From: an uncultured Verrucomicrobia subdivision 3 bacterium
GTDB taxonomy: Bacteria; Verrucomicrobiota; Verrucomicrobiia; Limisphaerales; UBA11358
NCBI GenBank assembly: GCA_903835255.1
Contig: CAILMI010000024.1
Location: 1 to 35,935 of the forward strand
Direction of reading: 5' to 3'
DNA: 35,935 bases
Shown piece by piece: positions 1-7,457 of the stretch (position 1 is the first letter of the stretch; every line of letters starts with the position of its first letter). The position numbers and the translations under genes are program-made. The notes beneath the pieces are model-generated. The model made no database searches. It was not told the DNA's origin and saw only the letters and a program-made list of their open reading frames with translations.

Positions 1-11
1 GCAAGCCGCCA

Positions 12-77
12 TTGCGCCGCTGCGCGGCTTCGCTCCGGCTCGCCGACTCGCCTGCGCTCCGCCGCGCAGCGGCGCAA
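12..77. repeat. Long perfect inverted repeat (17-bp arms)
   Basis: Positions 12-28 (TTGCGCCGCTGCGCGGC) are the exact reverse complement of 61-77, separated by a 32-base GC-rich loop. No U-tract follows on either strand, so it is not a typical intrinsic terminator. It lies downstream of sufU and may be part of a dispersed repeat cut by the window edge. Nothing else recognisable is seen between 78 and 163. Confidence 0.7.
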
Positions 78-163
78 CCATCCCCATCCAGTGCAAGTGG
101 TGATACCAAACACACTGACAAATCCATTTCAGGACTTGACCGCATGGCCCACTTTGTATCCCG

Positions 164-183
164 CTGCTTCGGAATTCGGGTTA
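164..183 (-). repeat. Stop-codon motif, copy A
   Basis: On the minus strand this reads TAACCCGAATTCCGAAGCAG, and its first three bases are the stop codon of sufU. Copies with 17-18 of 20 identical bases begin at the stop codons of the genes ending at 12597 (minus) and 28332 (plus). The three genes are otherwise unrelated. Function unknown. Confidence 0.65.
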
Positions 184-636
184 ATCCTGCTCCGATTCGG
201 TGGTCACCGGCTCGGCGTCGCCCTTGAGAGCCCCCATCAGAGCGTGCCACGCCAGGATGGCGCATTTGACCCGCGCCGGGTATTTGTGAACGCCGGCAAA
301 TACGGCCAGCTTACCTACATCTCCCGCCGACTGACCGGTCGTGACCAGTTCATGCACCTGCGCAAAAGTCTTTTCTGCATCCGCCCGGGTCTTCCCCTTG
401 AGATGTTCAGTGAGCAGCGAGGCCGACGCTTTGGAGATACAGCAGCCGGATCCGGTGAAGCTGATGTCGCGGAGGGTGTCGCCGTCGAGGACGAGAAACA
501 GTTTCAACTGGTCGCCGCAGACCGGATTCCGCCCCTGAGCGGAGCGGTTGGCCGACGGCAGTTCATGGAAATTGCGCGGCTGCTTGCAGTGGTCCAGGAT
601 GACCTGCTGATAGAGGTCGTTGAGGTCTTCAAACAT
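181..636 (-). CDS. sufU: SufU-type Fe-S cluster assembly protein
   Basis: A 151-residue NifU/IscU-like protein of the SufU class, which in the family accepts sulfur from a SufS-type cysteine desulfurase. The conserved metal/sulfur ligands are visible: Cys40 and Asp42 in NPVCGD, Cys65/Cys66 in TGSGCCISKASAS, and Cys125 in ARVKCAILAWHAL. The spacer of about 20 extra residues before the last Cys is typical of SufU rather than IscU. The reading frame stays open upstream, but the ATG giving MFEDLNDLYQQ matches the family start. It lies 58 bases downstream of sufD on the same strand, so the two are probably co-transcribed. The stop codon is part of a repeated motif. Identification is strong; whether it acts as scaffold or sulfur transferase cannot be read from sequence. 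Confidence 0.93.
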   Translation of the reverse strand: MFEDLNDLYQQVILDHCKQPRNFHELPSANRSAQGRNPVCGDQLKLFLVLDGDTLRDISFTGSGCCISKASASLLTEHLKGKTRADAEKTFAQVHELVTTGQSAGDVGKLAVFAGVHKYPARVKCAILAWHALMGALKGDAEPVTTESEQD

Positions 637-694
637 AGTCGCTTGGCTTCCGGGACGTTGGCTTCGGGGCGGAATCGGTCCGCCCGGTTTTGAA

Positions 695-2050
695 TTATTT
701 TCCGAGCAAATGCGGATTGGCCTCCAGCCGGTCCCACACCTCGCGGTCCACCACCGCCCGCACCGGCTCGCTCTGGATGCGCTCAATGATCTCGCCCGCA
801 AAGGCGTGGATTAACATCCGCCGCGCCGTGTCCATCCCGATGCCGCGCGCGCGGAGATAGAAAATGGATTCCTCGTTCAGCTGGCCTATGGTGGCGCCGT
901 GCGTGCACTTCACATCGTCCGCGTAAATCTCCAGCTGCGGCTTCGTGTCGGCGGTGGCGTCATCGGACAGCAGCAGGTTTTTATTCGTCTGCTTCGCATC
1001 GGTTTTCTGCGCGATCTGCTGAACCAGAATCCGCCCGTGAAAGACGCCCTTGGAGTGGTCGTCCAGAATGCCGTTGAAATACTCGTGGCTGGCGCAATGC
1101 GGCTGCGCATGTTCGACCACCATGTGATGGTCGGCCACCTGTTCGCCGCGCGTGAGGTAGAGCCCGTTGAGGATGCACTCCAGCCTTTCGCCCGCCAGGT
1201 TTGTGTGGATGCTGTTGCGTGACAGCTTGGCGCCGAGCGCAAAGGAATGGATGGTCACATTGCTGGCCCGCCCAAACTGGCCGTGGATGGCCGCGATGTG
1301 AAACGCCTTCGGGGCTTCATCCTGAAATTTAAGATGCTCCACATATGCGTTGTCGCCGGCATAGATTTCGGTGACCGCGTTGGTGAAATAGGCTGTGTCG
1401 GTGACCGCGATGTAGCTCTCCACAATCGTCACTCGGCTGTCAGCCTCGGCCACGATCAGGTTGCGCGGCTGCACGGTGGCGCCGGCCTCCCCGGCGGTAC
1501 AGAGGTACACCAGCTGGAGGGGAGTGGGTACCTCCACGCCTTTGGGCACATGGATAAAGGCGCCGTCCAGGAAGAACGCCTGGTTCAACGCGGCAAAGGC
1601 GTTGTCCTGACCTGCGGCGCACCGGCCCAAATGGCGTTCCACCAGCGCAGAGTCAGTTGCCAGCGCCGCGGCCAGGCTGCCAACCTTCACGCCGGCCGGG
1701 AGTGGTTCCACGGTGGACAGCTGGGGCGCATAATGGCCGTTGACGAAAACCAGCCGGGTTCCGGAGAGCTGCGCGAAAGGGGACTCACTGAGCGCCTGGG
1801 ATTCCCGGCCGTTGACGGGCAGGGCGGTAAAGACCGGACGGAATGGCAGCTGGGTAAGCGGCGCAATGTTGGTGAAGCGCCAGTCTTCGTGCTGCAAGGT
1901 CGGGAAGCCGAGTTCGGCGAACAGGGCCAGACCCGCCTTGCGGAAAGGCAGCAGCGGCGATTTAGCTCCCGACTCAAAGTGCCGGAACTGTTCCTGGAAC
2001 GGTTCCGCTGCGGTCAAGGGGGTGGATGTTTCTGGCAATGTGCGTGTCAT
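695..2050 (-). CDS. sufD: Fe-S cluster assembly protein SufD
   Basis: A 451-residue SufB/SufD-family protein; in the family SufD joins SufB and SufC in the SufBCD scaffold complex that builds Fe-S clusters in the cytoplasm. The C-terminal half carries the family signature: KTDAKQTNKNLLLSD, then KPQLEIYADDVKCTHGATIG and EESIFYLRARGI. The N-terminal motif HEDWRFTNI (about residues 55-63) is typical of SufD rather than SufB. The frame extends four codons further to a TTG, but ATG at 2050 is preferred. sufU follows after 58 bases. Unusually, sufB and sufC are not upstream: a divergent HAD phosphatase gene is there instead. Confidence 0.93.
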   Translation of the reverse strand: MTRTLPETSTPLTAAEPFQEQFRHFESGAKSPLLPFRKAGLALFAELGFPTLQHEDWRFTNIAPLTQLPFRPVFTALPVNGRESQALSESPFAQLSGTRLVFVNGHYAPQLSTVEPLPAGVKVGSLAAALATDSALVERHLGRCAAGQDNAFAALNQAFFLDGAFIHVPKGVEVPTPLQLVYLCTAGEAGATVQPRNLIVAEADSRVTIVESYIAVTDTAYFTNAVTEIYAGDNAYVEHLKFQDEAPKAFHIAAIHGQFGRASNVTIHSFALGAKLSRNSIHTNLAGERLECILNGLYLTRGEQVADHHMVVEHAQPHCASHEYFNGILDDHSKGVFHGRILVQQIAQKTDAKQTNKNLLLSDDATADTKPQLEIYADDVKCTHGATIGQLNEESIFYLRARGIGMDTARRMLIHAFAGEIIERIQSEPVRAVVDREVWDRLEANPHLLGK

Positions 2051-2205
2051 AGTGAATCTCAATCTTTCAAAGCGGCCACCAATTTTTCATGCAATTCGCC
2101 TTCGCGCAATTGAAAACTGGGGGCGCCGGGGGTGATTCAGAGCTTTTTCGGGTTCGCACCGCCTAAAAAACTCGCCGCTTTTCGGCGCTCTGATATTGTC
2201 GCCGG

Positions 2206-2898
2206 ATGGTAAAACTGGTTTTGTTCGACATCGACGGCACGCTCGTCCGCACGGGGCACGCGGGGACGCAGGCTTTTGCCAAAACCTTCGCCACGGAGTT
2301 CAACGCCAAGAACGGTCTGGATAAAATGCGCTTTGCGGGACGCACCGATTTCAGCCTGGTGCGCGAAGGTTTTCAGCACAACGACATTCCCGCGACGCCG
2401 GAGAATTTTGAGCGCTTCTTCGAACGGTACACTTTCTGGCTCGACCACATTCTGGCCCGCAGCCAGACCGAGATCTGCCGCGGCGTGTGGGAGATGCTCC
2501 GGGCCCTCCAATCCCTGCCCCGCCCGCCGGTTCTAGGCCTGCTCACCGGCAATATCCGGCTGGGGGCGGAAATCAAGCTGCGCCACTTCGGCCTGTGGGA
2601 ACAGTTCGAATTTGGCGGATTCGCCGACGACCACGAGGAGCGCGATCTCATCGCCGACGCCGCTCACCACCGCAGCCATCGCGTCTTGGGAAAAAAATTG
2701 CGGGGCGAGGAAATGGTGGTGGTGGGCGACACCCCTTTTGACATCCGCTGCGGCCGGGCGATTGGCGCCCGGGTCCTAGCCGTCGCCACCGGCGGCTCAA
2801 CGCTGGAGGAATTAAAAAAGCACACGCCCGACTGGGCGGTCAGCGACCTGACCCAGATCACTGCCGGGGAAATCTGTTCCCCGGCGGCGGGGCGGTGA
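2206..2898 (+). CDS. HAD-family hydrolase (phosphoglycolate phosphatase-like)
   Basis: A 230-residue haloacid dehalogenase-superfamily phosphatase. Motif I is FDIDGTLV with the nucleophile Asp8 and acid/base Asp10. A helical cap follows (about residues 15-90). Motif II is around LGLLTGN, and motif IV is VVVGDTPFDIRCG, with the GDTPxD arrangement of the phosphoglycolate phosphatase/beta-phosphoglucomutase-like subgroup. Length fits that subgroup. The substrate cannot be deduced. It is divergent from sufD with 155 bases between starts, and no clear Shine-Dalgarno is present. Confidence 0.88.
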   Translation: MVKLVLFDIDGTLVRTGHAGTQAFAKTFATEFNAKNGLDKMRFAGRTDFSLVREGFQHNDIPATPENFERFFERYTFWLDHILARSQTEICRGVWEMLRALQSLPRPPVLGLLTGNIRLGAEIKLRHFGLWEQFEFGGFADDHEERDLIADAAHHRSHRVLGKKLRGEEMVVVGDTPFDIRCGRAIGARVLAVATGGSTLEELKKHTPDWAVSDLTQITAGEICSPAAGR

Positions 2899-2981
2899 TG
2901 AATCGCCGCCGGTCGCCCCGGGCATTGCCGCGGCCCGGCTTAATCCCGACTTCTGAAGTGGGCCCGCCTCTCGCGACCGGG

Positions 2982-3327
2982 CCTCCTCTCCCCAGCCCTC
3001 TCCTCCATTTCATGGAAGAGAGGGAGTGGATAATAGCTCTTGGCATCTTTAGGACAGATAGGGCGCGCTGCTCCGTGCGCGCCGTCGTGGTAAACCCGCA
3101 CACGTGGATTGGCAAATGCGGCGGGCAGGGGACTGCCCGCCCTACCCGCCGATATCCCAAGGTTAAGTTTAACTGCCATCGGCAGCGACGCCTCGCGGTT
3201 GCATCCCCATCTTTAACTTCAGAATCGAGATTGAAATGAGCCCCTTTCACCCGCCGAACGAAGCCGTCGCGCAGGCCCTCCCCCTCGCCCCGCGAAGCAT
3301 GAGCGGGGAGGGCCGGGGAGGGGGGGG
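2982..3327 (+). repeat. Family-2 dispersed repeat, copy 1, interrupted by a REP element
   Basis: A left module (hairpin around TTTCATGGAAGAGAGGGAG, ending near 3028) and a right module (from TTGAAATGAGCCCCTTTCAC at 3232 through an arm pair CGCCCCGC/GCGGGG near 3300) both match the repeat at 12366-12554. In that copy the modules are only about 50 bases apart. Here they are separated by a complete REP element at 3031-3179. The repeat fills the HAD to FmdB interval, and no gene is visible in it. Confidence 0.75.
3031..3179 (-). repeat. REP-like palindromic element, copy R1
   Basis: Long-form copy. Its left flank resembles CTCTTGGCATCTTTAGGACA, then comes TAGGGCGCG, two GC-rich hairpins, CGCCCTACCCGCCGATATCCCA, and a right end finishing in AACTGCCAT. 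The two flanks are themselves imperfectly inverted (TTTAGGACA versus TATCCCAAGG). It lies inside a second repeat. Confidence 0.85.
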
Positions 3328-3328
3328 C

Positions 3329-3553
3329 TTAATGCGAGTGGCAGCCGCCGCCGCAACAATGGCCCCCGGTGCTGCCGCCCTGGGGGCCGCGGGGCGCCGC
3401 GCCGCTGGGTGCGGAGGAGGCAAAGGTGGAAAACTTCTTGATCAGCCGCGGGGATACGCACTGCGGACAGGTGGCCCCCTTCCAGTCGGCTGAACGCACC
3501 AGGACTTCGCTGTCGCGCTCGCATTGTTCGCAGTGAAATTCGTAAATCGGCAT
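3329..3553 (-). CDS. FmdB-family zinc ribbon protein
   Basis: A 74-residue protein starting MPIYEFHCEQCERDSEVL, the hallmark of the FmdB/CxxC_CxxC_SSSS regulatory-protein family. It has paired CxxC motifs (CEQC near residue 8 and CPQC near residue 34) followed by SPRLIKKFSTFAS. Members are small putative nucleic-acid or metal-binding proteins of poorly known function. The tail is odd: a glycine-rich stretch ends in HCCGGGCHSH, which could bind extra metal. The stop codon directly abuts the family-2 repeat. Transcription is divergent from the gmhA-like gene, with 89 bases between starts. Confidence 0.88.
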   Translation of the reverse strand: MPIYEFHCEQCERDSEVLVRSADWKGATCPQCVSPRLIKKFSTFASSAPSGAAPRGPQGGSTGGHCCGGGCHSH

Positions 3554-3642
3554 GGGCCAAAAATAATCCGCCCGCGGAAAAGCTCAAGGGCGATGATGCG
3601 CTTTCGCCTTTTCTTTCATCGGCCGCCAATTACGCTGTGGCC

Positions 3643-4209
3643 ATGAGTCCATTGCAACGCGCCATTGATGAGTCCATCGCCACCCTGCGCGGGCTGCCGG
3701 CGCTGGAAGAGCCGCTCCAGCGCGCGGCCCAGCTCGTTTTGCGCTCCCTCACCGGGGGTCACAAGCTGCTGGTCTGCGGCAATGGCGGCAGCGCCTCGGA
3801 CGCCACCCATCTGGCCACGGAATTTCTCTGCCGGTATCGGGACGACCGCCGGCCTTACCCGGCCCTCTCGCTCACGGCCAACGGGGAATACATGACCGCG
3901 GTCTGCAATGACTACAGCGCCGATGAAATCTTTGCGCGCCAGATTTGGGGGCTGGGCGCGAAAGGGGATGTGCTCATCGCGTTCACCACCAGCGGCAAAT
4001 CCAGAAATATCCTCCGCGCGCTGGAGGAGGCAAAGCGCAAGGGCATGGATAGCCTTTGTTTTCTGGGGCGGGATGGAGGCTACACCCGGGGCGTGGCGAC
4101 GATTGATCTTCTCGTGTCCGGGACTTCCACTGCCCGGATTCAAGAGGGCCACAAGCTGCTCATGCACGCGCTGTGTGACATGGTGGAAGAATCCCTTCCG
4201 AAAACGTAA
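3643..4209 (+). CDS. gmhA: SIS-domain phosphoheptose isomerase (GmhA-like)
   Basis: A 188-residue cytoplasmic SIS-domain protein of the GmhA family, which converts sedoheptulose 7-phosphate to D-glycero-D-manno-heptose 7-phosphate for LPS core or S-layer glycan heptose. Visible motifs are CGNGGSASDATHLATEF (sugar-phosphate loop and the family Glu), TTSGKSRNI (second phosphate loop) and IQEGHKLLMHALCD near the C-terminus with the active-site/metal Glu and His residues. Length is normal. ATG at 3643 is preferred to an in-frame GTG six bases upstream. No other heptose genes are nearby. Paralogues such as DiaA are possible but fit the motifs less well. Confidence 0.88.
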   Translation: MSPLQRAIDESIATLRGLPALEEPLQRAAQLVLRSLTGGHKLLVCGNGGSASDATHLATEFLCRYRDDRRPYPALSLTANGEYMTAVCNDYSADEIFARQIWGLGAKGDVLIAFTTSGKSRNILRALEEAKRKGMDSLCFLGRDGGYTRGVATIDLLVSGTSTARIQEGHKLLMHALCDMVEESLPKT

Positions 4210-4242
4210 CAATTCCTTCCGTCTCCCCGACCGGCACTAGGC

Positions 4243-4827
4243 TCAGTGGGCTTTGGAATAATCCGGGGCCATCCCCAGTTTCCATTTGATGTTGCAGCCG
4301 AGGCTGGCCACTTGTAATTCGGACACCGGCTGGCCTGACAGGACGGCCTCCAGCGCAGCCCGCAGATCGTTTCCGGTCACAGGCAACCCGTTTCCAGGGC
4401 GGCTGGCGTCAAACTGTCCGCGGTAAACCAAACGGCGGCTGCGGTCGAATACAAAGAAGTCCGGCGTGCAGGCGGCGCGATAGCGTCGGGCAACGGCCTG
4501 CGTGTCGTCATAAAGATAAGGAAAGGTGTATCCCGCCCGCTCCACCTCTTCCCTCATTTTTTCGGGGCCGTCGGCGGGATACTGCTGGGCGTCATTGGCA
4601 TTGATGCCGACCAGGGCGACGCCGCGGGCCTGGTAATCACGGGTGAGCTGCGCGAGTGCCTGGCGGAGATGCTTCACATAGGGGCAATGGTTGCAGAGGA
4701 ACATGACCACCAGCGCGGGCGCGGTTCGGAAGTCGGCGAGCGCAACGCGGTTGCCGGCCGTGTCGGTCAGATCAAAATCGGCGGCGACCGTGCCGAGCGG
4801 CAGCATGGTGGAGGGGGTCAATGCCAT
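4243..4827 (-). CDS. Thioredoxin-like / AhpC-TSA family redox protein
   Basis: A 194-residue thioredoxin-fold protein. The opening (LGTVAADFDLTDTAGNRVAL) is of the peroxiredoxin/redoxin type. The active site is FLCNHCPYVKHL, a CxxC pair at Cys45 and Cys48 instead of the single peroxidatic Cys of classical AhpC. Further conserved parts are VALVGINAND, FPYLYDDTQAVARRY and CTPDFFVFD (the cis-Pro region). This pattern matches the PRX_like1 type of thioredoxin family proteins. No signal peptide is seen, so it is probably cytoplasmic. The physiological substrate is unknown. It is divergent from the exonuclease gene at 4977. Confidence 0.88.
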   Translation of the reverse strand: MALTPSTMLPLGTVAADFDLTDTAGNRVALADFRTAPALVVMFLCNHCPYVKHLRQALAQLTRDYQARGVALVGINANDAQQYPADGPEKMREEVERAGYTFPYLYDDTQAVARRYRAACTPDFFVFDRSRRLVYRGQFDASRPGNGLPVTGNDLRAALEAVLSGQPVSELQVASLGCNIKWKLGMAPDYSKAH

Positions 4828-4976
4828 GGGCGAAATTTGGAACGCCCGGGGGTCTTTGGCAAGCCTCCAGGCGATGCGGTTCCGTCGGGACCCTTCCCCA
4901 TCGGGCCTCGCAGGTCTGGCGGCGTTTGTAGTTTTAGTTTGTTCTTTGGGGCGCGGACAATTTTAATGGGGGCACG

Positions 4977-5513
4977 ATGTCCAAAAATATCCTTTATTTT
5001 GATCTGGAAACCAAACAGTCCGCCGACGAGGTGGGGGGCTGGGGCAACATATCCAAGATGGGCATGAGCATCGGGGTGACCTGTGATAGCGCGAGCGGCG
5101 AGTACAAGATCTACGGGGAGCCACAGGTGGACGACCTAATCCGTGATTTACAGCGGGCTGACCTGGTGGTCGGCTTCAACAATTTGCGTTTCGACTACGA
5201 AGTCCTGCACGGCTACACGACCCTGGATTTGAGCCAGCTGCCCACGCTGGACATGCTGGTGGAATTGCAGAACACACTCAACCACCGCCTCTCTCTTGAT
5301 TCGATTGCCACGGCGACTTTTGGCGTTGAAAAGACCGCGGAAGGGTTACAGGCGATCCGGTGGTTCAAGGAAGGGAAGTTGGCGGAGATCGCGGAATACT
5401 GCTGCTACGATGTGAAAATCACCAAGCTGGTCCATGAATACGGCCAGCAACACCGTCAGCTCCATTACATGAACCGGTTCGGGAAAAAACTGTCGGTGCC
5501 GGTGAGTTGGTGA
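4977..5513 (+). CDS. Predicted DEDDy-type 3'-5' exonuclease (RNase H fold)
   Basis: A 178-residue protein consisting of little more than one ribonuclease H-like exonuclease domain. Exo I is YFDLET (Asp9, Glu11), Exo II is VVGFNNLRFDYEVL (Asp73 after the usual N-x3-F), and Exo III is EYCCYDVKIT with Tyr141 and Asp145 in the YxxxD spacing that defines the DEDDy subclass. All four acidic residues and the Tyr are present, so it should be catalytically competent. It resembles the small YprB-like proteins often mislabelled helicases; no helicase motifs are present. Substrate (DNA or RNA) unknown. GGGGGC precedes the ATG as a possible ribosome site. Confidence 0.85.
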   Translation: MSKNILYFDLETKQSADEVGGWGNISKMGMSIGVTCDSASGEYKIYGEPQVDDLIRDLQRADLVVGFNNLRFDYEVLHGYTTLDLSQLPTLDMLVELQNTLNHRLSLDSIATATFGVEKTAEGLQAIRWFKEGKLAEIAEYCCYDVKITKLVHEYGQQHRQLHYMNRFGKKLSVPVSW

Positions 5514-5543
5514 AACCGGGGGGGGGTTGTTTCGTCGGAAAAA

Positions 5544-5618
5544 TGGTGCGCGGTGCAGGGTTTGAACCTGCGACCCCTTGCGTGTGAAGCAAATGCTCTA
5601 CCACTGAGCTAACCGCGC
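5544..5618 (-). tRNA. tRNA-Val (anticodon CAC)
   Basis: A 75-base cloverleaf including an encoded CCA. Acceptor arms GCGCGGT/ACCGCGC, D arm GCTC/GAGC, anticodon stem TTTGC/GCAAG around loop TTCACAC (anticodon CAC), T arm GCAGG-TTCAAAC-CCTGC, discriminator A. All stems pair. Confidence 0.96.
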
Positions 5619-5633
5619 GCCGGATTAAAAGCC

Positions 5634-5662
5634 TATCGCGACCAATTATTTTCGCAAGTCAA
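5634..5662 (-). promoter_or_regulatory. Possible promoter for tRNA-Val
   Basis: On the minus strand TTGACT (5657-5662) stands 17 bases before GCGATA (5634-5639), about 15 bases upstream of the tRNA. The -35 is good and the -10 poor. Confidence 0.35.
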
Positions 5663-5696
5663 ATGCCTTCTTCGGGAACACGGGGGCTCCCCGTTT

Positions 5697-5808
5697 CTAT
5701 AGCTGCTCTAGGCAATTTTGGGACAGGTGGGGCGTTGCTCCGTGCGCGCCGGGGTGGTCAACCCGCCCGCGTGGATTGGCAGCGGGGCGGGGAGGCCCCG
5801 TCCGCCGC
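5697..5808 (-). repeat. REP-like palindromic element, copy R2 (degenerate)
   Basis: The left flank reads GCTCTAGGCAATTTTGGGAC, followed by GGTGGGGCGTTGCTCCGTGC and a diverged second hairpin (GGGGCGGGGAGGCCCCG). The right-hand TGTCCCAAGG end is missing. It lies between tRNA-Val and the candidate small RNA at 5840. Confidence 0.75.
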
Positions 5809-5839
5809 CAGACACAGGGCCCAGCCCTTTGCGGACAGG

Positions 5840-5882
5840 AAAAAACGGGCCAGATCACCAGAAGATGGTGGAAAGGCCCGTT
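5840..5882 (-). terminator. Intrinsic terminator with nested hairpin
   Basis: Outer stem AACGGGCC/GGCCCGTT (8 bp), inner stem CACC/GGTG, apical loop ATCTTCT, then six U. It would end dnaN and/or the small RNA before tRNA-Val. Confidence 0.85.
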
Positions 5883-5952
5883 GAAGTTGATCGGTTCATG
5901 GTGGGCTCCCGAAGACCTTTGGATGTGGACCTGAACCATGGAAACCACACCG
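5840..5952 (-). ncRNA. Candidate small RNA, copy 1 (downstream of dnaN)
   Basis: Minus-strand structured segment with three parts in order. First is a hairpin GTGTGG/CCACAT whose loop contains TGGTTCAGG. Second is a linker GGTCTTCGGGAGCCCAC. Third is a nested terminator hairpin with an ATCTTCT loop and six U. The same parts, in the same order and with spacing within two bases, occur at 20802-20988. The 5' end is not defined: no good promoter is seen, so it may be processed from the dnaN transcript. No protein is supported here. Confidence 0.5.
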
Positions 5953-6187
5953 TATTGTTGCGCTGAACTTTAATTCAATCGCTTTCCATCCCTTGGACAC
6001 CCTTGGGATCTGCTGGCCTTCCCTCTTTCGACAGGAAAATCCCAATCCCATTCAATCCAGAGCCCTGAATGAAGTTTTATTCATGGGCGACATTAGAATG
6101 GGAGATGTTTTTGGGCCGTATCTTGGCCCCGCCCCTCTCGCAGCCGTGGGTCTTTACCTTTGTTTCAGGCTCTTCTGCCGGGGGGCC
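5953..6187. other. dnaN 3' flank, no gene recognised
   Basis: About 235 bases between the dnaN stop and the small RNA core. I see only a weak hairpin ATGAA/TTCAT near 6070-6085 and no convincing reading frame or promoter. It could be a long 3' untranslated region or the 5' part of the small RNA. Confidence 0.5.
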
Positions 6188-7297
6188 TTAACTCAGGCGC
6201 ATCGGCATGACCACGTAGAGGAAGGGTCCGTTGATTTTCAAAACCCCGGGGCTCAGTTCATCGATCAACTCGAAAAACACCTCATCCTCGGTCAGCGCGT
6301 TCAAGGCGTCGATCAAGTATCGGGGGTTGAAGGCAATGGCCATTTCCTTTCCCTTGTAATTCACCGCCAGGGTTTCGCGAGCTTCTCCCACCTCCGGAGA
6401 ATTGGCGGTGATTGCCAGGAGATTGCGCCCAAAAGCGAGTTTGACGGAATTGGCCTTGTCGCTTGTCATGATTTCCGCGCGTCGGAGCGCCTGCATCAAT
6501 TCTTCGCGCTGAAGCGGGACCCGTTCCCGGGCCTCACCAGGAATGACCTGACGGTAGTTCGGATAATTGCCCTCGATTAATTTAGTGACCAGCAACACGG
6601 GAAGATCTTTTTCATTTTTGAGGGAAAAAGAGGCCTGGTTTTCTCCAAATTTGATTTCTACGTCGCCTTTTTCCTGCAGCAACCGGTTCAATTCCGCCAC
6701 GGCTTTGGCAGGGATGATGAATTCCCCGCTGCTTTTTTCCGTGATGTCCACTTCCTCGTCCACCAATGCGAGGCGCCTTCCATCGGTGGCGACCATCGTC
6801 ATCTTGTGATCCTTCAAACTGAGGAAAATCCCGTTGAGCACATAGCGGGACTCATCCGTAGAAACAGCAAAGGACGTTTTTTTAAGCATCCCTTTGACAG
6901 TTTCCTGGGAAAGGACGACTTTTTTGTCGTCTTTAAGATTCGGCAAGGGGGGGAACTCCTCCGCATTCATCCCGTGAATCTTGAAATAGGAAGACCCACA
7001 GCGAAGGGTGCTAATGTTTTTTTCATCCGTTTCTATTTCTATCTCGGTTCCTCCCAATTCCCGGACGATCCCAAACAGCTTCTTAACGGGGAGCGTGGTG
7101 GCCCCGGGCTGGAGCACCTTGGCCTCCACAGTGCACGTGACGGAAATATCCAGATCCGTGGCGGTAAATTCCACTCGGTTGCCCTCAGCCCGCATCAGCA
7201 CGTTGGAAAGGATGGGGAGCGTGGTGCGCGATCCGACAACATTTTGCACCGCTTGGAGGCCGATGAGAATCTGATCTTTGGCAATGGAAAGGTTCAT
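6188..7297 (-). CDS. dnaN: DNA polymerase III sliding clamp (beta subunit)
   Basis: A 369-residue beta clamp, the ring that tethers the replicative polymerase to DNA. The N-terminus MNLSIAKDQILIGLQAVQNV, then TTLPILSNVLM and FTATDLDISV, are classic for domain I. MVATDGRRLALVD in the middle domain and the C-terminus GPFLYVVMPMRLS, where the family has a conserved MPMRL, complete the diagnosis. Length matches E. coli DnaN (366). It lies downstream of a cysteine desulfurase gene on the same strand with a 202-base AT-rich gap containing two DnaA-box-like sites. dnaA and recF, common neighbours, are not in the window. Confidence 0.97.
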   Translation of the reverse strand: MNLSIAKDQILIGLQAVQNVVGSRTTLPILSNVLMRAEGNRVEFTATDLDISVTCTVEAKVLQPGATTLPVKKLFGIVRELGGTEIEIETDEKNISTLRCGSSYFKIHGMNAEEFPPLPNLKDDKKVVLSQETVKGMLKKTSFAVSTDESRYVLNGIFLSLKDHKMTMVATDGRRLALVDEEVDITEKSSGEFIIPAKAVAELNRLLQEKGDVEIKFGENQASFSLKNEKDLPVLLVTKLIEGNYPNYRQVIPGEARERVPLQREELMQALRRAEIMTSDKANSVKLAFGRNLLAITANSPEVGEARETLAVNYKGKEMAIAFNPRYLIDALNALTEDEVFFELIDELSPGVLKINGPFLYVVMPMRLS

Positions 7298-7348
7298 GCT
7301 CGGATATTATTAAACTCTTTTCTTTAAATAACTCTTATTATTAAGGGC

Positions 7349-7357
7349 TGTGAATAA
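7349..7357 (-). promoter_or_regulatory. DnaA box (perfect TTATTCACA)
   Basis: The minus strand reads TTATTCACA, an exact match to the TTATNCACA DnaA-box consensus, 52 bases upstream of the dnaN start. It sits beside an AT-rich stretch (7305-7345) with repeated AACTCTT and TTATTA units. It may allow DnaA control of dnaN or be part of an origin. Confidence 0.6.
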
Positions 7358-7457
7358 GGCAAACAACTCACGCTGTCAAGTTACAGCAACCGTTTCAGAA
7401 GGAATGAAAGGGGGAAAACCGACAAGAAGCCAGCCCAAAAGCCAGACAACCCCCTAC

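Noticed and set aside
2048-2062. Upstream TTG start for sufD
   Set aside because: The ATG at 2050 gives a family-like N-terminus and a better-spaced purine-rich site.
5840-5952. SRP 4.5S or 6S RNA
   Set aside because: CAGGTCC occurs as in 4.5S RNA, but the GGAAG tetraloop region and GCAGCC do not. The ends do not pair into a long rod as in 6S RNA.
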